DNA from: GCA-2687025 sp964473525
GTDB lineage: Bacteria > Poribacteria > WGA-4E > GCA-2687025
Length of the DNA stretch: 64,000 bases
NCBI GenBank assembly: GCA_964473525.1
Contig: CAYYPK010000006.1
Span: forward strand, 62,001 to 126,000
Reading direction: 5' to 3'
Part shown: positions 44,542 to 53,242 of the stretch, one piece after another
Layout of the letters: each line of letters starts with the position of its first letter
How positions within the stretch are numbered: the first letter of the stretch is position 1
Position numbers and translations under genes: made by a program
The notes under the pieces: generated by a model
Seen by the model: only the letters and a program-made list of their open reading frames with translations
Databases searched by the model: none
Told to the model about the DNA's origin: nothing

Positions 44542-47151
44542 CTAGATCTGCGCGCTGTCACCATTGATCGCTGTGGTGACCAGCGTCTTGCCGTCAGCCG
44601 AGAGCGCCATCTTAGTCGACCACCCGCCCGGGTAGAAGGCGACGACGGTGGACGCCTCGGCCAAGCGCACCCGGTACACTCGGATCGGGACTGCGCTGCT
44701 GGTCCCGACGAACAGCTCTGGCTCGCGAGCGCGAGAGAAGGCAAGGCTTGTGATCGCGGCAGCGTGGGTTAGGCCACCCGTCAGCTCCCTGCCGGACTCA
44801 ACGGACCAGACGTGAGCCGTGGCCCCTGATGCGCCAGCCACGAACGTCCCGTCGAATGACAGCACGAGTCCGTCTATCGGGGCGTCATGCCGTACCGGCC
44901 GGCCGGCCGGGTTACCGGTTGAAGCCTCCAGCACGGCAACCATCCCCGACGAATCGATGGTCGCGGAGGCGATGACGAGCCCGTCGCCACTCAGTGCGAC
45001 GAGTTTCACAGGGCGCGCGTGAGCCTGGTACACGGAGTATGAATCCCACGCCACATCTTGCTGCTCGTCCGACACCGGGGCGCCGTCCGAACCCAGGAAC
45101 AGCTGCATGTACGCCACCGATCCGTCTTCAAACCCGGCCGCCTGCCAAACATCCGCTGCATCATCTACAAGGTGGGAGGCAGGCGCATGGAACGCAATCT
45201 CACCGACCGACGCCATGCGTGCCGTGTCTATCACCTCTCCGCCGGTCCGATTCCTGTTCACTAGCAGTAGGTATGCATCCGTTCCCAGCGCTGGGTAGAC
45301 CAGCGTATACGGCTTGGTACTAGTGACGAGCTCTCCCGTGTCCGCGTCCCACCGTCTCACGATCGACTCACCTGAATCGGCGCGTTCCACGACGACGACG
45401 TGTCGCCCATCACGCGTGGCGCCCGCTCCGCGTACGCCTCCCGGGTGTTCGAGCGTCGCCCGCAACGACGAGGACTCGATGTCCCACAGCTTGACGGATC
45501 CGTCTGCGGACATCGTCACGACCATCTTCTGAGGAACGTCGAATAGCAGGTTCGTGATGGGCGTGCCGTGGTGCAACACAGGACCGTGCCTCGTCCTGTC
45601 CGAGGTCCGCCATACCTGGACGCCTCCGCTCGCGTCCGCAGTCGCGAACCACGTCCCCTGTGAGCTCATGGCGAACTTGGCTACGCCCTCGTCGCCGATG
45701 ATGTCTACAAGCCGTCCCTCGTTTCTCTGATTCCACGCCGCCCAGCGCGCCATGAGGAGTCGCTGTTCGTCTCCGGCCGGCAGGTCGTGGATGGCGCGCG
45801 TAAAGTCCAAGAGCCCGGCCATCTGCCCGTCCTCGAGTCGTCGCTCTCCGCGCTCGATCTTCAGGTCTGCGATAGAGCGCGTAAGTTCGGCGCTGAGCCG
45901 CACCTGTGCGTCTCGCTCCCGGAAAGCCACGAACGCCAACGAGCCCACCAGCGCAAGCAACGCCGCCGCTGCGGCCCCCGTGCGCATCACGCCGCGCCGG
46001 TACGCGACCTTCTGCCGACGCAACTCGGCGTCGGGCATGTTCTCTCGGACCCACGCGTGATCGAACACGCGCTCGTAGATGCGGTTCCGCGCGACGAGCG
46101 CGCCGCCTTCCACACGCGTGATGCCCGACAGGCGAAGGACGTTTACGAGTGGGTTCGTCTCGTCGTACGGGACTGACCGGCCGCGTCGCACGCCGTCGTA
46201 GAGGTTCAGCAGGGCGGCGTGATCCGTATCGCGGTGCAGCATCTGGTTGCGCACGAACAGGAGGTTGTCGTCCTGCTCCCGCGCTCGTTCCAAGAAGAAG
46301 AGCCGTGCGCATGTGGCGTCGACGCCGTTCGCGTCCGTGACGCTGGCGTCCTCGGCGACCGCGCCGCACAGCCGTTGCGTCAGATAGGGATGCCCGCCGG
46401 TCCACTCCAGCACGCGCTGAACCAGTCGCGCCGCGACCTGGCTCTCGCGACCCAGTCCCTCGGCGAGCCGCTCCGCTTCGCCCGCCTGGAGGTCGCTTAG
46501 CTCGATCCGCGTGCCGACGTTGAAGGGCGTGGTCAGCGGGTCGTCGATGAGGTCGGATGGCGTCGCAACGCCGATGAGGCAGAAGGTCAGGCGTTCGTAG
46601 GATGCGTCCTCGGCGCGGCGCGTATAGCACTCCCGTATCGCGGCGAAGAACTCGGCGGTCGAAAACGGCAGGCTCTGCACGACATCGATCTCGTCGACGA
46701 ACACCACCAACGGCCCCTCGACGCGCGCCATGACGATGTCGCGGAGGGCGTCCATCCACCGTTGCAGCGGCCCGATGTGTTCGTGCGCGAACCAGAAGTC
46801 GTCTAGTTCGTCCTCGAGGTCGAGTCGCTGCCCAACGTGGCTCAGCAGCCCCGCGTACCACTGGTCGGGTTCGACGTTTTGCCCTAGCGCCGTCAGGTCG
46901 AGGGCGACGACAGTGACGCCGTCCTCCCCCAGCCGCAACGCCGTGCGTACCACAAGCGACGACTTGCCCATCTGCCGCGACGTGAGGACGTAGCAGAACT
47001 CGCCGCTCGAGAGCGACGTGTACAGGTCGTCGTCCGCCTGCCGTGGGACATACGACGGCGCGTCCGCCCGGAGTGTTCCTCCGGCGACGTAGAAGTCAGT
47101 CGACGCGTCAACAGGCACATCGCGCGGCGCGGTGGGCTCCGGCGTGGTCAT
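44542..47151 (-). CDS. AAA-like ATPase with membrane segment and WD40 propeller
   Basis: An 869-residue protein. AAA_35-type NTPase (about 20-380) with Walker A in LTSRQMGKSSL (57-65) and Walker B in LVVFVDEIDVV (148-156), a hydrophobic segment (390-410), a short coiled region, then WD40 repeats (about 480-869: GTWFATADASGGVQVWR, MVVTMSADGSVKLWD). This layout is common in cyanobacteria and filamentous bacteria and is grouped with STAND-like signalling ATPases. The ATG at 47151 has GGGAGCAGG upstream. The propeller is cut by an amber codon at the end; four to five repeats follow in frame. Confidence 0.85.
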   Translation of the reverse strand: MTTPEPTAPRDVPVDASTDFYVAGGTLRADAPSYVPRQADDDLYTSLSSGEFCYVLTSRQMGKSSLVVRTALRLGEDGVTVVALDLTALGQNVEPDQWYAGLLSHVGQRLDLEDELDDFWFAHEHIGPLQRWMDALRDIVMARVEGPLVVFVDEIDVVQSLPFSTAEFFAAIRECYTRRAEDASYERLTFCLIGVATPSDLIDDPLTTPFNVGTRIELSDLQAGEAERLAEGLGRESQVAARLVQRVLEWTGGHPYLTQRLCGAVAEDASVTDANGVDATCARLFFLERAREQDDNLLFVRNQMLHRDTDHAALLNLYDGVRRGRSVPYDETNPLVNVLRLSGITRVEGGALVARNRIYERVFDHAWVRENMPDAELRRQKVAYRRGVMRTGAAAAALLALVGSLAFVAFRERDAQVRLSAELTRSIADLKIERGERRLEDGQMAGLLDFTRAIHDLPAGDEQRLLMARWAAWNQRNEGRLVDIIGDEGVAKFAMSSQGTWFATADASGGVQVWRTSDRTRHGPVLHHGTPITNLLFDVPQKMVVTMSADGSVKLWDIESSSLRATLEHPGGVRGAGATRDGRHVVVVERADSGESIVRRWDADTGELVTSTKPYTLVYPALGTDAYLLLVNRNRTGGEVIDTARMASVGEIAFHAPASHLVDDAADVWQAAGFEDGSVAYMQLFLGSDGAPVSDEQQDVAWDSYSVYQAHARPVKLVALSGDGLVIASATIDSSGMVAVLEASTGNPAGRPVRHDAPIDGLVLSFDGTFVAGASGATAHVWSVESGRELTGGLTHAAAITSLAFSRAREPELFVGTSSAVPIRVYRVRLAEASTVVAFYPGGWSTKMALSADGKTLVTTAINGDSAQI

Positions 47152-47256
47152 CCTGCTCCCTATCCGTACGACGTCGCGTGGCGCCGCCGTCGGAGCATTG
47201 TGCCGGGCGCGCTGCATCTGGGCAACCGCGCGGACGCTGGCGAGATGCACTCAGAG

Positions 47257-48264
47257 CTAAGGGAGGCGGCGCACAATCTCTGGGTGCGCGATCTGCAACT
47301 CCGTAGGCGGCAGGCCACTGAAGATCGATTCCAGATCGTCCACGACCATGCGGCCGATGTCACGTAGCGCGCGCGGCGTTCCCCCCGCCTTGTGCGCCGA
47401 CAGCACGACGTTTGGCGCCGTTCGGATGGGATGGTCCGCCGCCAGCGGCTCCTTCGGGTAGACGTCGATGCCAGCGCGGAAGCGACCCGCGATGAGCATC
47501 TCCGTCAGCGCGTCAAAATCCACGACGTGCGCCCGGCTGATGAGCAGGAACACGCTATCAGATGTGATGCGCTCGAGCCGCGCGCGGTCGATCATGGCTC
47601 GGTTCTCGGTCGAAGGGATCGCGAGGACGAAGATGAACCGACACGTCTCGAGCAGTTCATCCAACCCCGTGGGAGTCGCGCCGCGCTGACGGATGTAGCT
47701 GTCGGACAGCCACGGATCGTGCGCGAAGAAGTCGCAGCGGAAGGGCGCCAGCAGAGGCATAAGACATCGCGCCAGCCCGCCGAATCCAACAAGCCCTACT
47801 GGCTGATCGTACAGGCTGACCGCCGTCAGGTTCGATGTGGCGCCCCAGGTCTCCTCGCCCTCCCGCACGGCGACGTGGCAGTCCGCCATGTTCCTCCCTG
47901 CGGCTATCGCCAGCCCAAGCGCCAGCTCCGCCACGGACGGCCCGTACGCCGGCGCGCAACTCAACACGCGGATCGACCGGGAGAAGCAGTGTTCGTAGTC
48001 CAACGCGTCGGGGCTGGGGTGCCGTCCGCCGACCTCCATGATGGCGCGCAGGTTCGGCCAGTCCTTCACGTCTCCCTGGCGCCATCCCCCGGAGACGATC
48101 GCCTCGACGTCGCCACGAATCGCGTCGCGCTCCTCCGACGGCATGGCTCCGTCACGCGCCCAGACGACATCCGCGAATCCACGCAGACGCTCCAACTGCT
48201 CGGGCGCGAACACCGAGTCCAGCGTACGGAAATACGGCTCAACGAGGACCTTCGGCTTGGTCAT
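47257..48264 (-). CDS. D-isomer-specific 2-hydroxyacid dehydrogenase
   Basis: A 335-residue NAD(P)-dependent dehydrogenase. The Rossmann loop is PVGLVGFGGLARCL near residue 156; catalytic Arg lies in LLISRAHVVD and His in VVLSAHKAGGT; an IDVYPKEPL segment precedes it. Family members reduce 2-keto acids such as hydroxypyruvate or glyoxylate. ATG 48264 has a GGGAGAG ribosome site and lies 18 bases after the glycoside hydrolase stop, in a sulfatase-hydrolase-dehydrogenase row, so it may oxidise or reduce a sugar-derived acid. The cofactor and substrate are not determinable. Confidence 0.87.
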   Translation of the reverse strand: MTKPKVLVEPYFRTLDSVFAPEQLERLRGFADVVWARDGAMPSEERDAIRGDVEAIVSGGWRQGDVKDWPNLRAIMEVGGRHPSPDALDYEHCFSRSIRVLSCAPAYGPSVAELALGLAIAAGRNMADCHVAVREGEETWGATSNLTAVSLYDQPVGLVGFGGLARCLMPLLAPFRCDFFAHDPWLSDSYIRQRGATPTGLDELLETCRFIFVLAIPSTENRAMIDRARLERITSDSVFLLISRAHVVDFDALTEMLIAGRFRAGIDVYPKEPLAADHPIRTAPNVVLSAHKAGGTPRALRDIGRMVVDDLESIFSGLPPTELQIAHPEIVRRLP

Positions 48265-48282
48265 GTCTCTCCCTGCGCGCTG

Positions 48283-49545
48283 TCAGACGGTCGCCGTCCT
48301 CTCGACGGTGTCGCCGTTCCGCAGATGCACGACCGCCTTCCACTCACGATCGTCCGCGCGCACGTGGACCGGCCCCTGCGCCCAATTCGAGCGGTGGTGC
48401 GTCGAAAACGGCTCGTCCCATGCGGTGTAGTAGAGCGATCCGTTGCGGTAGTACTCGACGTGGTCCACTGTCTCGGGATAGAGGCTGGCGAGACGCAGCC
48501 AGCGCATCCCTTCCCACTCCATATGCGGCTCGAGGCCGTGCAGGTGGAACTGCTCGTCGAACGGCAGGTCCGGCTGGTCGATGCCTATGCCCTCCGCCAT
48601 GCGGCGAGCGAAGAACGTGTCCTCGCCCGGCATGATGCTCCAGTCCGTGGGTGGCTCCTGCTTCGTCATGTTGTTGTAGTAGCCCCACGACACCCGCGCG
48701 GGATACGTCACGCCCATCTGTCCGTTGGCTTGTGAGTCCTCGTTGAACACGATGGGTCGGTCCAGCTCCCAGCCTCGCACCTGCTTTATCATGTTGTAGA
48801 GTCGTTGCCGCGTACAGCCGTTACCGTGAATGAGGATCACGTCGCTCGCCTCGGCGACCTCACGGTTGGTGTAGCCGCCGCCGCCGCTGCACCCCACCGG
48901 CAGTCCGGCCGACGCGTCGCGCGCCAGGTCGATAAGCGCGCAGATGCCCTCCGCCGTGTGGATAATCGGGTGCCGCTGGAACTCGCCGATGTTGTGCTCG
49001 TTCGCCACCTCGACGATGACGTTCGTGTAGCCGCCATCCCTCAGAAACTCCGACGCTGCCGTGACGGCCGCGCGCACGGCCCGTCCGTCTTTCAGCCTCC
49101 GCGCCTGGGCGCCGTAGAAGTAGCTGACGATGACGACCATGCCGAGAGCGTCAGCGGCGCGAATGAGTCGGTCCATACGGCCGGCATAGGCTGGATCGAG
49201 CGCGGCCCCGTCTACGCCGAACGGGTTCACGCACATGGACGGGCGGTTGATCGTGAAGCACGGGCCTCCGCCTTGAAAGCCTACGGTGAAGCCGCGCAGC
49301 CCGTACGCGTGCCAGTCGGGTAGCGCGGCGATGAGGGCGTCTGTATGCGCCTCGGCGTCGAACGGGCCGCGACCCCACCGGTCGTATCTGGCTCTGTCCG
49401 CCGTGTCGTCGAAGACGCCCTGGATGAACCGCGCGTTCATCAGAAGTCCGTGCGCGTCGGGACGGCTCCCGTCGATCTCCGAGTACGTCAGCGCGTCGTT
49501 GATGCGGAACCGTTCGCCGTCAATGGATAGGCGTGTCTCTGGCAA
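48283..49545 (-). CDS. Clan GH-A glycoside hydrolase-like protein
   Basis: A 420-residue protein with a (beta/alpha)8 pattern. The acid/base is Glu183 in EVANEHN (the NE of clan GH-A) and the nucleophile Glu269 in VFNEDS. The C-terminal 60 residues form a beta-sandwich. No signal peptide. The start is TTG at 49545, chosen because AGGAGG lies six bases upstream. It resembles cellulase-type family GH5 and related uncharacterised proteins, but the subfamily cannot be assigned. It sits between a sulfatase (15 bases) and a dehydrogenase (18 bases), consistent with desulfation followed by glycan cleavage. Confidence 0.8.
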   Translation of the reverse strand: MPETRLSIDGERFRINDALTYSEIDGSRPDAHGLLMNARFIQGVFDDTADRARYDRWGRGPFDAEAHTDALIAALPDWHAYGLRGFTVGFQGGGPCFTINRPSMCVNPFGVDGAALDPAYAGRMDRLIRAADALGMVVIVSYFYGAQARRLKDGRAVRAAVTAASEFLRDGGYTNVIVEVANEHNIGEFQRHPIIHTAEGICALIDLARDASAGLPVGCSGGGGYTNREVAEASDVILIHGNGCTRQRLYNMIKQVRGWELDRPIVFNEDSQANGQMGVTYPARVSWGYYNNMTKQEPPTDWSIMPGEDTFFARRMAEGIGIDQPDLPFDEQFHLHGLEPHMEWEGMRWLRLASLYPETVDHVEYYRNGSLYYTAWDEPFSTHHRSNWAQGPVHVRADDREWKAVVHLRNGDTVERTATV

Positions 49546-49560
49546 CGTCGGCCTCCTGTC

Positions 49561-50961
49561 TTACCACTCCACCCAGTCGTTATGATTCTCGGCCCAGGAC
49601 TTCCCCAGCGCGTGTAGCTCGCGGACTACGCTCCCACTCCCCGGCTCGGACGCGATGTTCCGCATCTCCATAGGGTCGGCGTCGAGGTCGTAGAGCTCCG
49701 GGGCGTCCTCGGGATCGTAGATGTACTTGTGCCGTCGCGTGATGACGGCGCGGCGAATGTCGCCCACCGTCGGATTGCCCGAATACGCCGAGTATTGCGG
49801 TCTGTCGGGCGGGGCCTCTCCCGTACGCAACGAGTGCATGAGCGAGAACCCGTCGAGATCCTCAGGAGCGTCAAGTCCAGCCAGTTCAAGGATCGTAGGC
49901 ATGATGTCCAGATGCGACACGGGAGCGTCGATCTCCGCCGTGACGCCGCCGGGCGCCCGCACGAGCATCGGGACGCGCACTGCCTGCTCGTACATCTCCA
50001 TCTTCTGGTACATGCCGTGCTGACCCATGTGGTCGCCGTGGTCGGACATGAAGAAGACGGCGGTGCTGTCGCTGTGCGCGGACGCGTCCAACGCGCCCAA
50101 TACGCGGCCGATGCCGGCGTCGGCGAGGTTGACGAGACCGAGGTGCGCCGCCCACGCCTGTCGCCATTCGTCCGTGGGAACGCCCTCCCCCAACTGCGCC
50201 GCGATGCCCGCGCGTCGGTTTGCCGGCTCGCCGTCGGCGGGTATCCCGACGTTCTCCGGCAGGTCGATGGCTTGGGGATCGAACAGAGAAGCGTACGGTT
50301 CCGGAACGACCAGCGGCGGGTGCGGAGCCCACAGGTAGACGAACAGCGCGAACGGCTTGTCGCCCGCGCGTTGCAGGAAGTCCACGGCGCGGTCGCACCA
50401 GTACGAGTCCTTGTAGTGCTCCGAAGCGTGCGCCCACGTCTCGGCGTGGGCGTTGGAGTATCTCACCCGCACGCGCTCGTCGCCCTGGTTCTCGGTGATC
50501 TCGCGTTGGTACCGACGCGCGCCGCCAGGCCACTCCGTCGGGATGCCGCGCGCCGTGAGGTACTCCGTATGCTCGCGGTTACTGACCCACTCGGCGAAGT
50601 CCACGCGCTCGCGGATGGCTGGCTTTACCTTGATGTGGTCGACCCCGATGTGCCCGACCGCGTAGCCCGCGTCGGCGAGGCACTGGTGCACCGGTTTGTG
50701 GTCGCCCGCGTGGACGCCCCTCCAGTCGTTGCAGACGATGCCGTTCGCCGTGGGATAGATGCCCGTGGCGAGCGCCGTCCGCGCCGGGGCGCAGATTGGC
50801 GAGGCGTTGTATGCGCGCGTGAAGTTCACGGACTGCCGGGCAAGGCGATTGAGATTCGGCGTTACCTCGACGTCCGCCTGGACCATCCCGACGCTGTCGG
50901 CGCGCTGGTGGTCCGTGACGATGAACAGCAGATTCGGGCGGTCGGGCGATGGACCTTGCAT
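49561..50961 (-). CDS. Sulfatase (type I)
   Basis: A 466-residue sulfatase. First metal site FIVTDHQRADS near residue 15; the signature CAPAR at 57-61 carries the Cys that becomes formylglycine; the second metal site is FFMSDHGDHMGQHG. The end (DPEDAPELYDLDADPMEMRNIA) is typical of the family. No signal peptide is visible. It is the first gene of a minus-strand row with a glycoside hydrolase and a dehydrogenase; no good ribosome site is seen at ATG 50961. It is only about 130 bases from an assembly gap, so the promoter may be lost there. Confidence 0.93.
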   Translation of the reverse strand: MQGPSPDRPNLLFIVTDHQRADSVGMVQADVEVTPNLNRLARQSVNFTRAYNASPICAPARTALATGIYPTANGIVCNDWRGVHAGDHKPVHQCLADAGYAVGHIGVDHIKVKPAIRERVDFAEWVSNREHTEYLTARGIPTEWPGGARRYQREITENQGDERVRVRYSNAHAETWAHASEHYKDSYWCDRAVDFLQRAGDKPFALFVYLWAPHPPLVVPEPYASLFDPQAIDLPENVGIPADGEPANRRAGIAAQLGEGVPTDEWRQAWAAHLGLVNLADAGIGRVLGALDASAHSDSTAVFFMSDHGDHMGQHGMYQKMEMYEQAVRVPMLVRAPGGVTAEIDAPVSHLDIMPTILELAGLDAPEDLDGFSLMHSLRTGEAPPDRPQYSAYSGNPTVGDIRRAVITRRHKYIYDPEDAPELYDLDADPMEMRNIASEPGSGSVVRELHALGKSWAENHNDWVEW

Positions 50962-51321
50962 GGCGGGGAGCAGTCCAGAGTGCAGCGAGGGGCGGAGGAG
51001 GTCCGCCTATTCTGGCAAGACAGGGCGGGACGGCACAAGCCAAGAGACCAAAAGACCAGCGACAAGACGCCGTACAAGAAGAGTGGGGNNNNNNNNNNCC
51101 CCCCCCCACTCAGGAGGCTGAATCATCAAGAGGCGAAGTCAGAACCGGCCCTTGGCGAAAGATCGTGTCCAGTCGGCGTTGTGGCGAAGCGACAACCGCC
51201 GAGGGTCGGTAGCTTCCTGGCTCTCACGACACCCATAACGGGCGTCCAGGCCGCAGGTTCACGGGAAGTGTGATCTTTCTGGTTCCGTCTCGGATTTCCT
51301 CCGTGGGGAGACGACGCGATC
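50962..51321. other. Intergenic interval holding an assembly gap
   Basis: No gene is credible here. The interval contains Ns at 51089-51098, flanked by GAGTGGGG on the left and CCCCCCCCCACTC on the right. These are reverse complements of one another, so the gap sits in a G-run/C-run palindrome. Confidence 0.7.
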
Positions 51322-51954
51322 TCATCTGCGCGAGACCATGCCTCGGCCCCGCGGCCGGAAGCTGGTCGCGAATTTCGTGTCCCTGCTGTAGGTGGCGCCG
51401 CGCAGGTCGGCGCCGACGAGCTTTGCCCACGTGAGGTCCGCTCCTCTGAAGTCCGCCCCGCGCGCGTCGGCATCGCGGAAGTCGGCGTAGCGCAGATCGG
51501 CGCCATCGAACGTGACGCCTCGAAGGTTGGCGGATCGAAGGCTTGCCCTGCGGAGATCCGCTCGTCGCATGTTCGCTCCGTAGCTGCCCATGGAGTCGTC
51601 ACCGTAGAAGGTCGCGCCGTCGAGGTCGGCTTCGCGCAGGTCCGCGCTGGTCAGGTTGGTCCACCGTAGGTTCGCGCCGCTCAGGTCGGCTCTCCGCAGG
51701 ATGGAGCGCGTCAGGTCCGCCTGCCGAAGGTCGGCGCCGCGCATGTTCGCCCCCGACAGATCGACGCGCATCATCTTCCGCTTCACCAGCGTTGCGCCTT
51801 CTAGATTCGCGCCCCGTAGGTCGGCGGAACCGAAGTCGATCGTCTCGATGTCCACCGGCGCCCTGCTGGGGATGGGCTGCGGCGATGAGCACGCAACACA
51901 CAGCAGGACGAAGGCCGTTGACGCGAGCCAACGCGCGTGAGGGTGTGGATTCAT
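51322..51954 (-). CDS. Exported pentapeptide-repeat protein, probable lipoprotein
   Basis: A 210-residue protein. The N-terminal hydrophobic segment LASTAFVLLCVACSS includes a Cys that could be the lipid-modified residue, though the lipobox is not canonical. Residues about 40-195 are pentapeptide repeats of the form ADLRx (SADLRGANLEGAT, ADLSGANLRWTNL, ADLTWAKLVGADLRGA), which fold into a right-handed square helix. The ribosome site GGGAGA precedes ATG 51954. Cytoplasmic pentapeptide proteins mimic DNA or bind gyrase, but the exported location argues for another role. Function unknown. Confidence 0.8.
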   Translation of the reverse strand: MNPHPHARWLASTAFVLLCVACSSPQPIPSRAPVDIETIDFGSADLRGANLEGATLVKRKMMRVDLSGANMRGADLRQADLTRSILRRADLSGANLRWTNLTSADLREADLDGATFYGDDSMGSYGANMRRADLRRASLRSANLRGVTFDGADLRYADFRDADARGADFRGADLTWAKLVGADLRGATYSRDTKFATSFRPRGRGMVSRR

Positions 51955-52270
51955 GCTGTTTCTCCCGGCATGGCGTTCGTACGCGCGCCTGCCGAACACG
52001 ACTGGATTGGGCTAACTCTCGTACGGATCGACACCTCGCGGAGGCGCTTCATGGTGGGTCTGGCGCAATGTCCATGCCATGTCGCCTAGATGCGTAGTAA
52101 GCTGTTTCCCAGGCATCTTACCCGTTCCCACAGCGGATGCTGTCCCGTCAGCGCTCCCCAGTGTGCACGAGATGGGCACGCGCGCCGCCCAGAACGTGCT
52201 TGAGTCCTTGTCGTTTGCGCCGTCACGCCCCATAGGCCAGGGCGACACACCTCCGAACAGGGCGACACCG
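51955..52270. other. Intergenic interval between divergent genes, no recognised element
   Basis: About 316 bases between the start of the pentapeptide gene (-) and the start of the prenyltransferase-fold gene (+). In-frame upstream codons on the plus strand reach 52079 but are not convincing as coding. I see no clear promoter. Confidence 0.5.
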
Positions 52271-53194
52271 ATGAAGATGCTGACGAACGCGGCGAAGGAT
52301 AAAGCCAGGGCCTTCGTAGACGGCGCCGCGCGACCGTTAGAGCGCGCGCTCCTCGCCTACCACTTCGACAGTGCTGGGATCGACGCGGTGATCCACGAGC
52401 TGGCGCAATTCCAGAACGCCGATGGCGGCTTCGGCCACGGACTGGAGCCGGATCTCCGCACACCGGTGTCGTCCGTCCTCGCGACAACCGTTGGCCTACA
52501 GACGCTGCGGGAAGTAGGAGCGCCGGACGACCACCCCGTCGTCTCGGGGGCCATCGGCCACCTCGTGAACACGTACGACCCGACGCGCAAGGCGTGGGAG
52601 ATCGTCCCAGAAGAAGCCGACGCTTCGCCTAGCGCGGACTGGTGGGACTACGCGAACACCGAAGAGGCGTTCGGACGCTTTCTCGTGAACCCCAGGGCTG
52701 AGGTGGTAGGGCATCTGTATGAACGTCGGGCTGTAGTGCCCACACCCATGCTGGATGAACTCGCGGGCGAGGTGCTCGAACACATGTCGGCGTCATCTCC
52801 CCGCGTCGGGATGTTCGATTTCCTGTGCTATCTACGCCTTGCCGAGACCCCGGGGCTGCCCAAGTCGCTACGGGAGCCCGTCGTCGAGCGTCTGCGCGGC
52901 TCCGTGCGGCACGCCGTCGAAACGGACGCGAGCGCGTGGAGCGGCTACTGCACCACGCCGCTCGAAGTAGCGCCTAAGCCGACATCCCTCCTCGCGGACG
53001 AGTTCACGCCCCAGGAGATCGACGCAAACTGTGACCACCTCATCACGTCGCAGAAGCGCGACGGCGCGTGGGCGCCCCCTTGGGCGTGGGACCGGCATCC
53101 TACGGCGTGGCGCCAGGCGAAGCGCGAGTGGAAGGGCGTATTGACCGTGCGCGCGCTGACGACGCTTCGCGCGCGCGGACGCGCGCAAAGCTAG
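52271..53194 (+). CDS. Prenyltransferase/squalene-oxidase-fold protein
   Basis: A 307-residue protein with the alpha/alpha-toroid repeat of terpene cyclases and prenyltransferases. It has two QF/GGF-type motifs (LAQFQNADGGFGHGLEPDLR and LITSQKRDGAWAPPWAWD) and helical hairpins between. Characteristic catalytic DXDD is not seen, so enzymatic activity is doubtful and a binding role is possible. The ATG at 52271 was chosen over 52079 because coding-like sequence begins there; the ribosome site is weak. It converges with the polysaccharide deacetylase across an 18-bp GC palindrome. Confidence 0.72.
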   Translation: MKMLTNAAKDKARAFVDGAARPLERALLAYHFDSAGIDAVIHELAQFQNADGGFGHGLEPDLRTPVSSVLATTVGLQTLREVGAPDDHPVVSGAIGHLVNTYDPTRKAWEIVPEEADASPSADWWDYANTEEAFGRFLVNPRAEVVGHLYERRAVVPTPMLDELAGEVLEHMSASSPRVGMFDFLCYLRLAETPGLPKSLREPVVERLRGSVRHAVETDASAWSGYCTTPLEVAPKPTSLLADEFTPQEIDANCDHLITSQKRDGAWAPPWAWDRHPTAWRQAKREWKGVLTVRALTTLRARGRAQS

Positions 53195-53210
53195 AGACAT
53201 GGCGCGACTT

Positions 53211-53228
53211 GCCGCCCCCGGGGGCGGC
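53211..53228. terminator. GC palindrome between convergent genes
   Basis: GCCGCCCCCGGGGGCGGC is a perfect 18-bp palindrome placed between the stop at 53194 (+) and the stop at 53243 (-). It is probably a bidirectional terminator, but there is no T tract and, as drawn, no loop. Confidence 0.45.
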
Positions 53229-53242
53229 GGGCGCCAGCAGAA

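Noticed and set aside
49729..51273. A 514-residue plus-strand frame across the sulfatase and the gap
   Set aside because: It reads through the Ns, has no domain, and mirrors the sulfatase on the minus strand.
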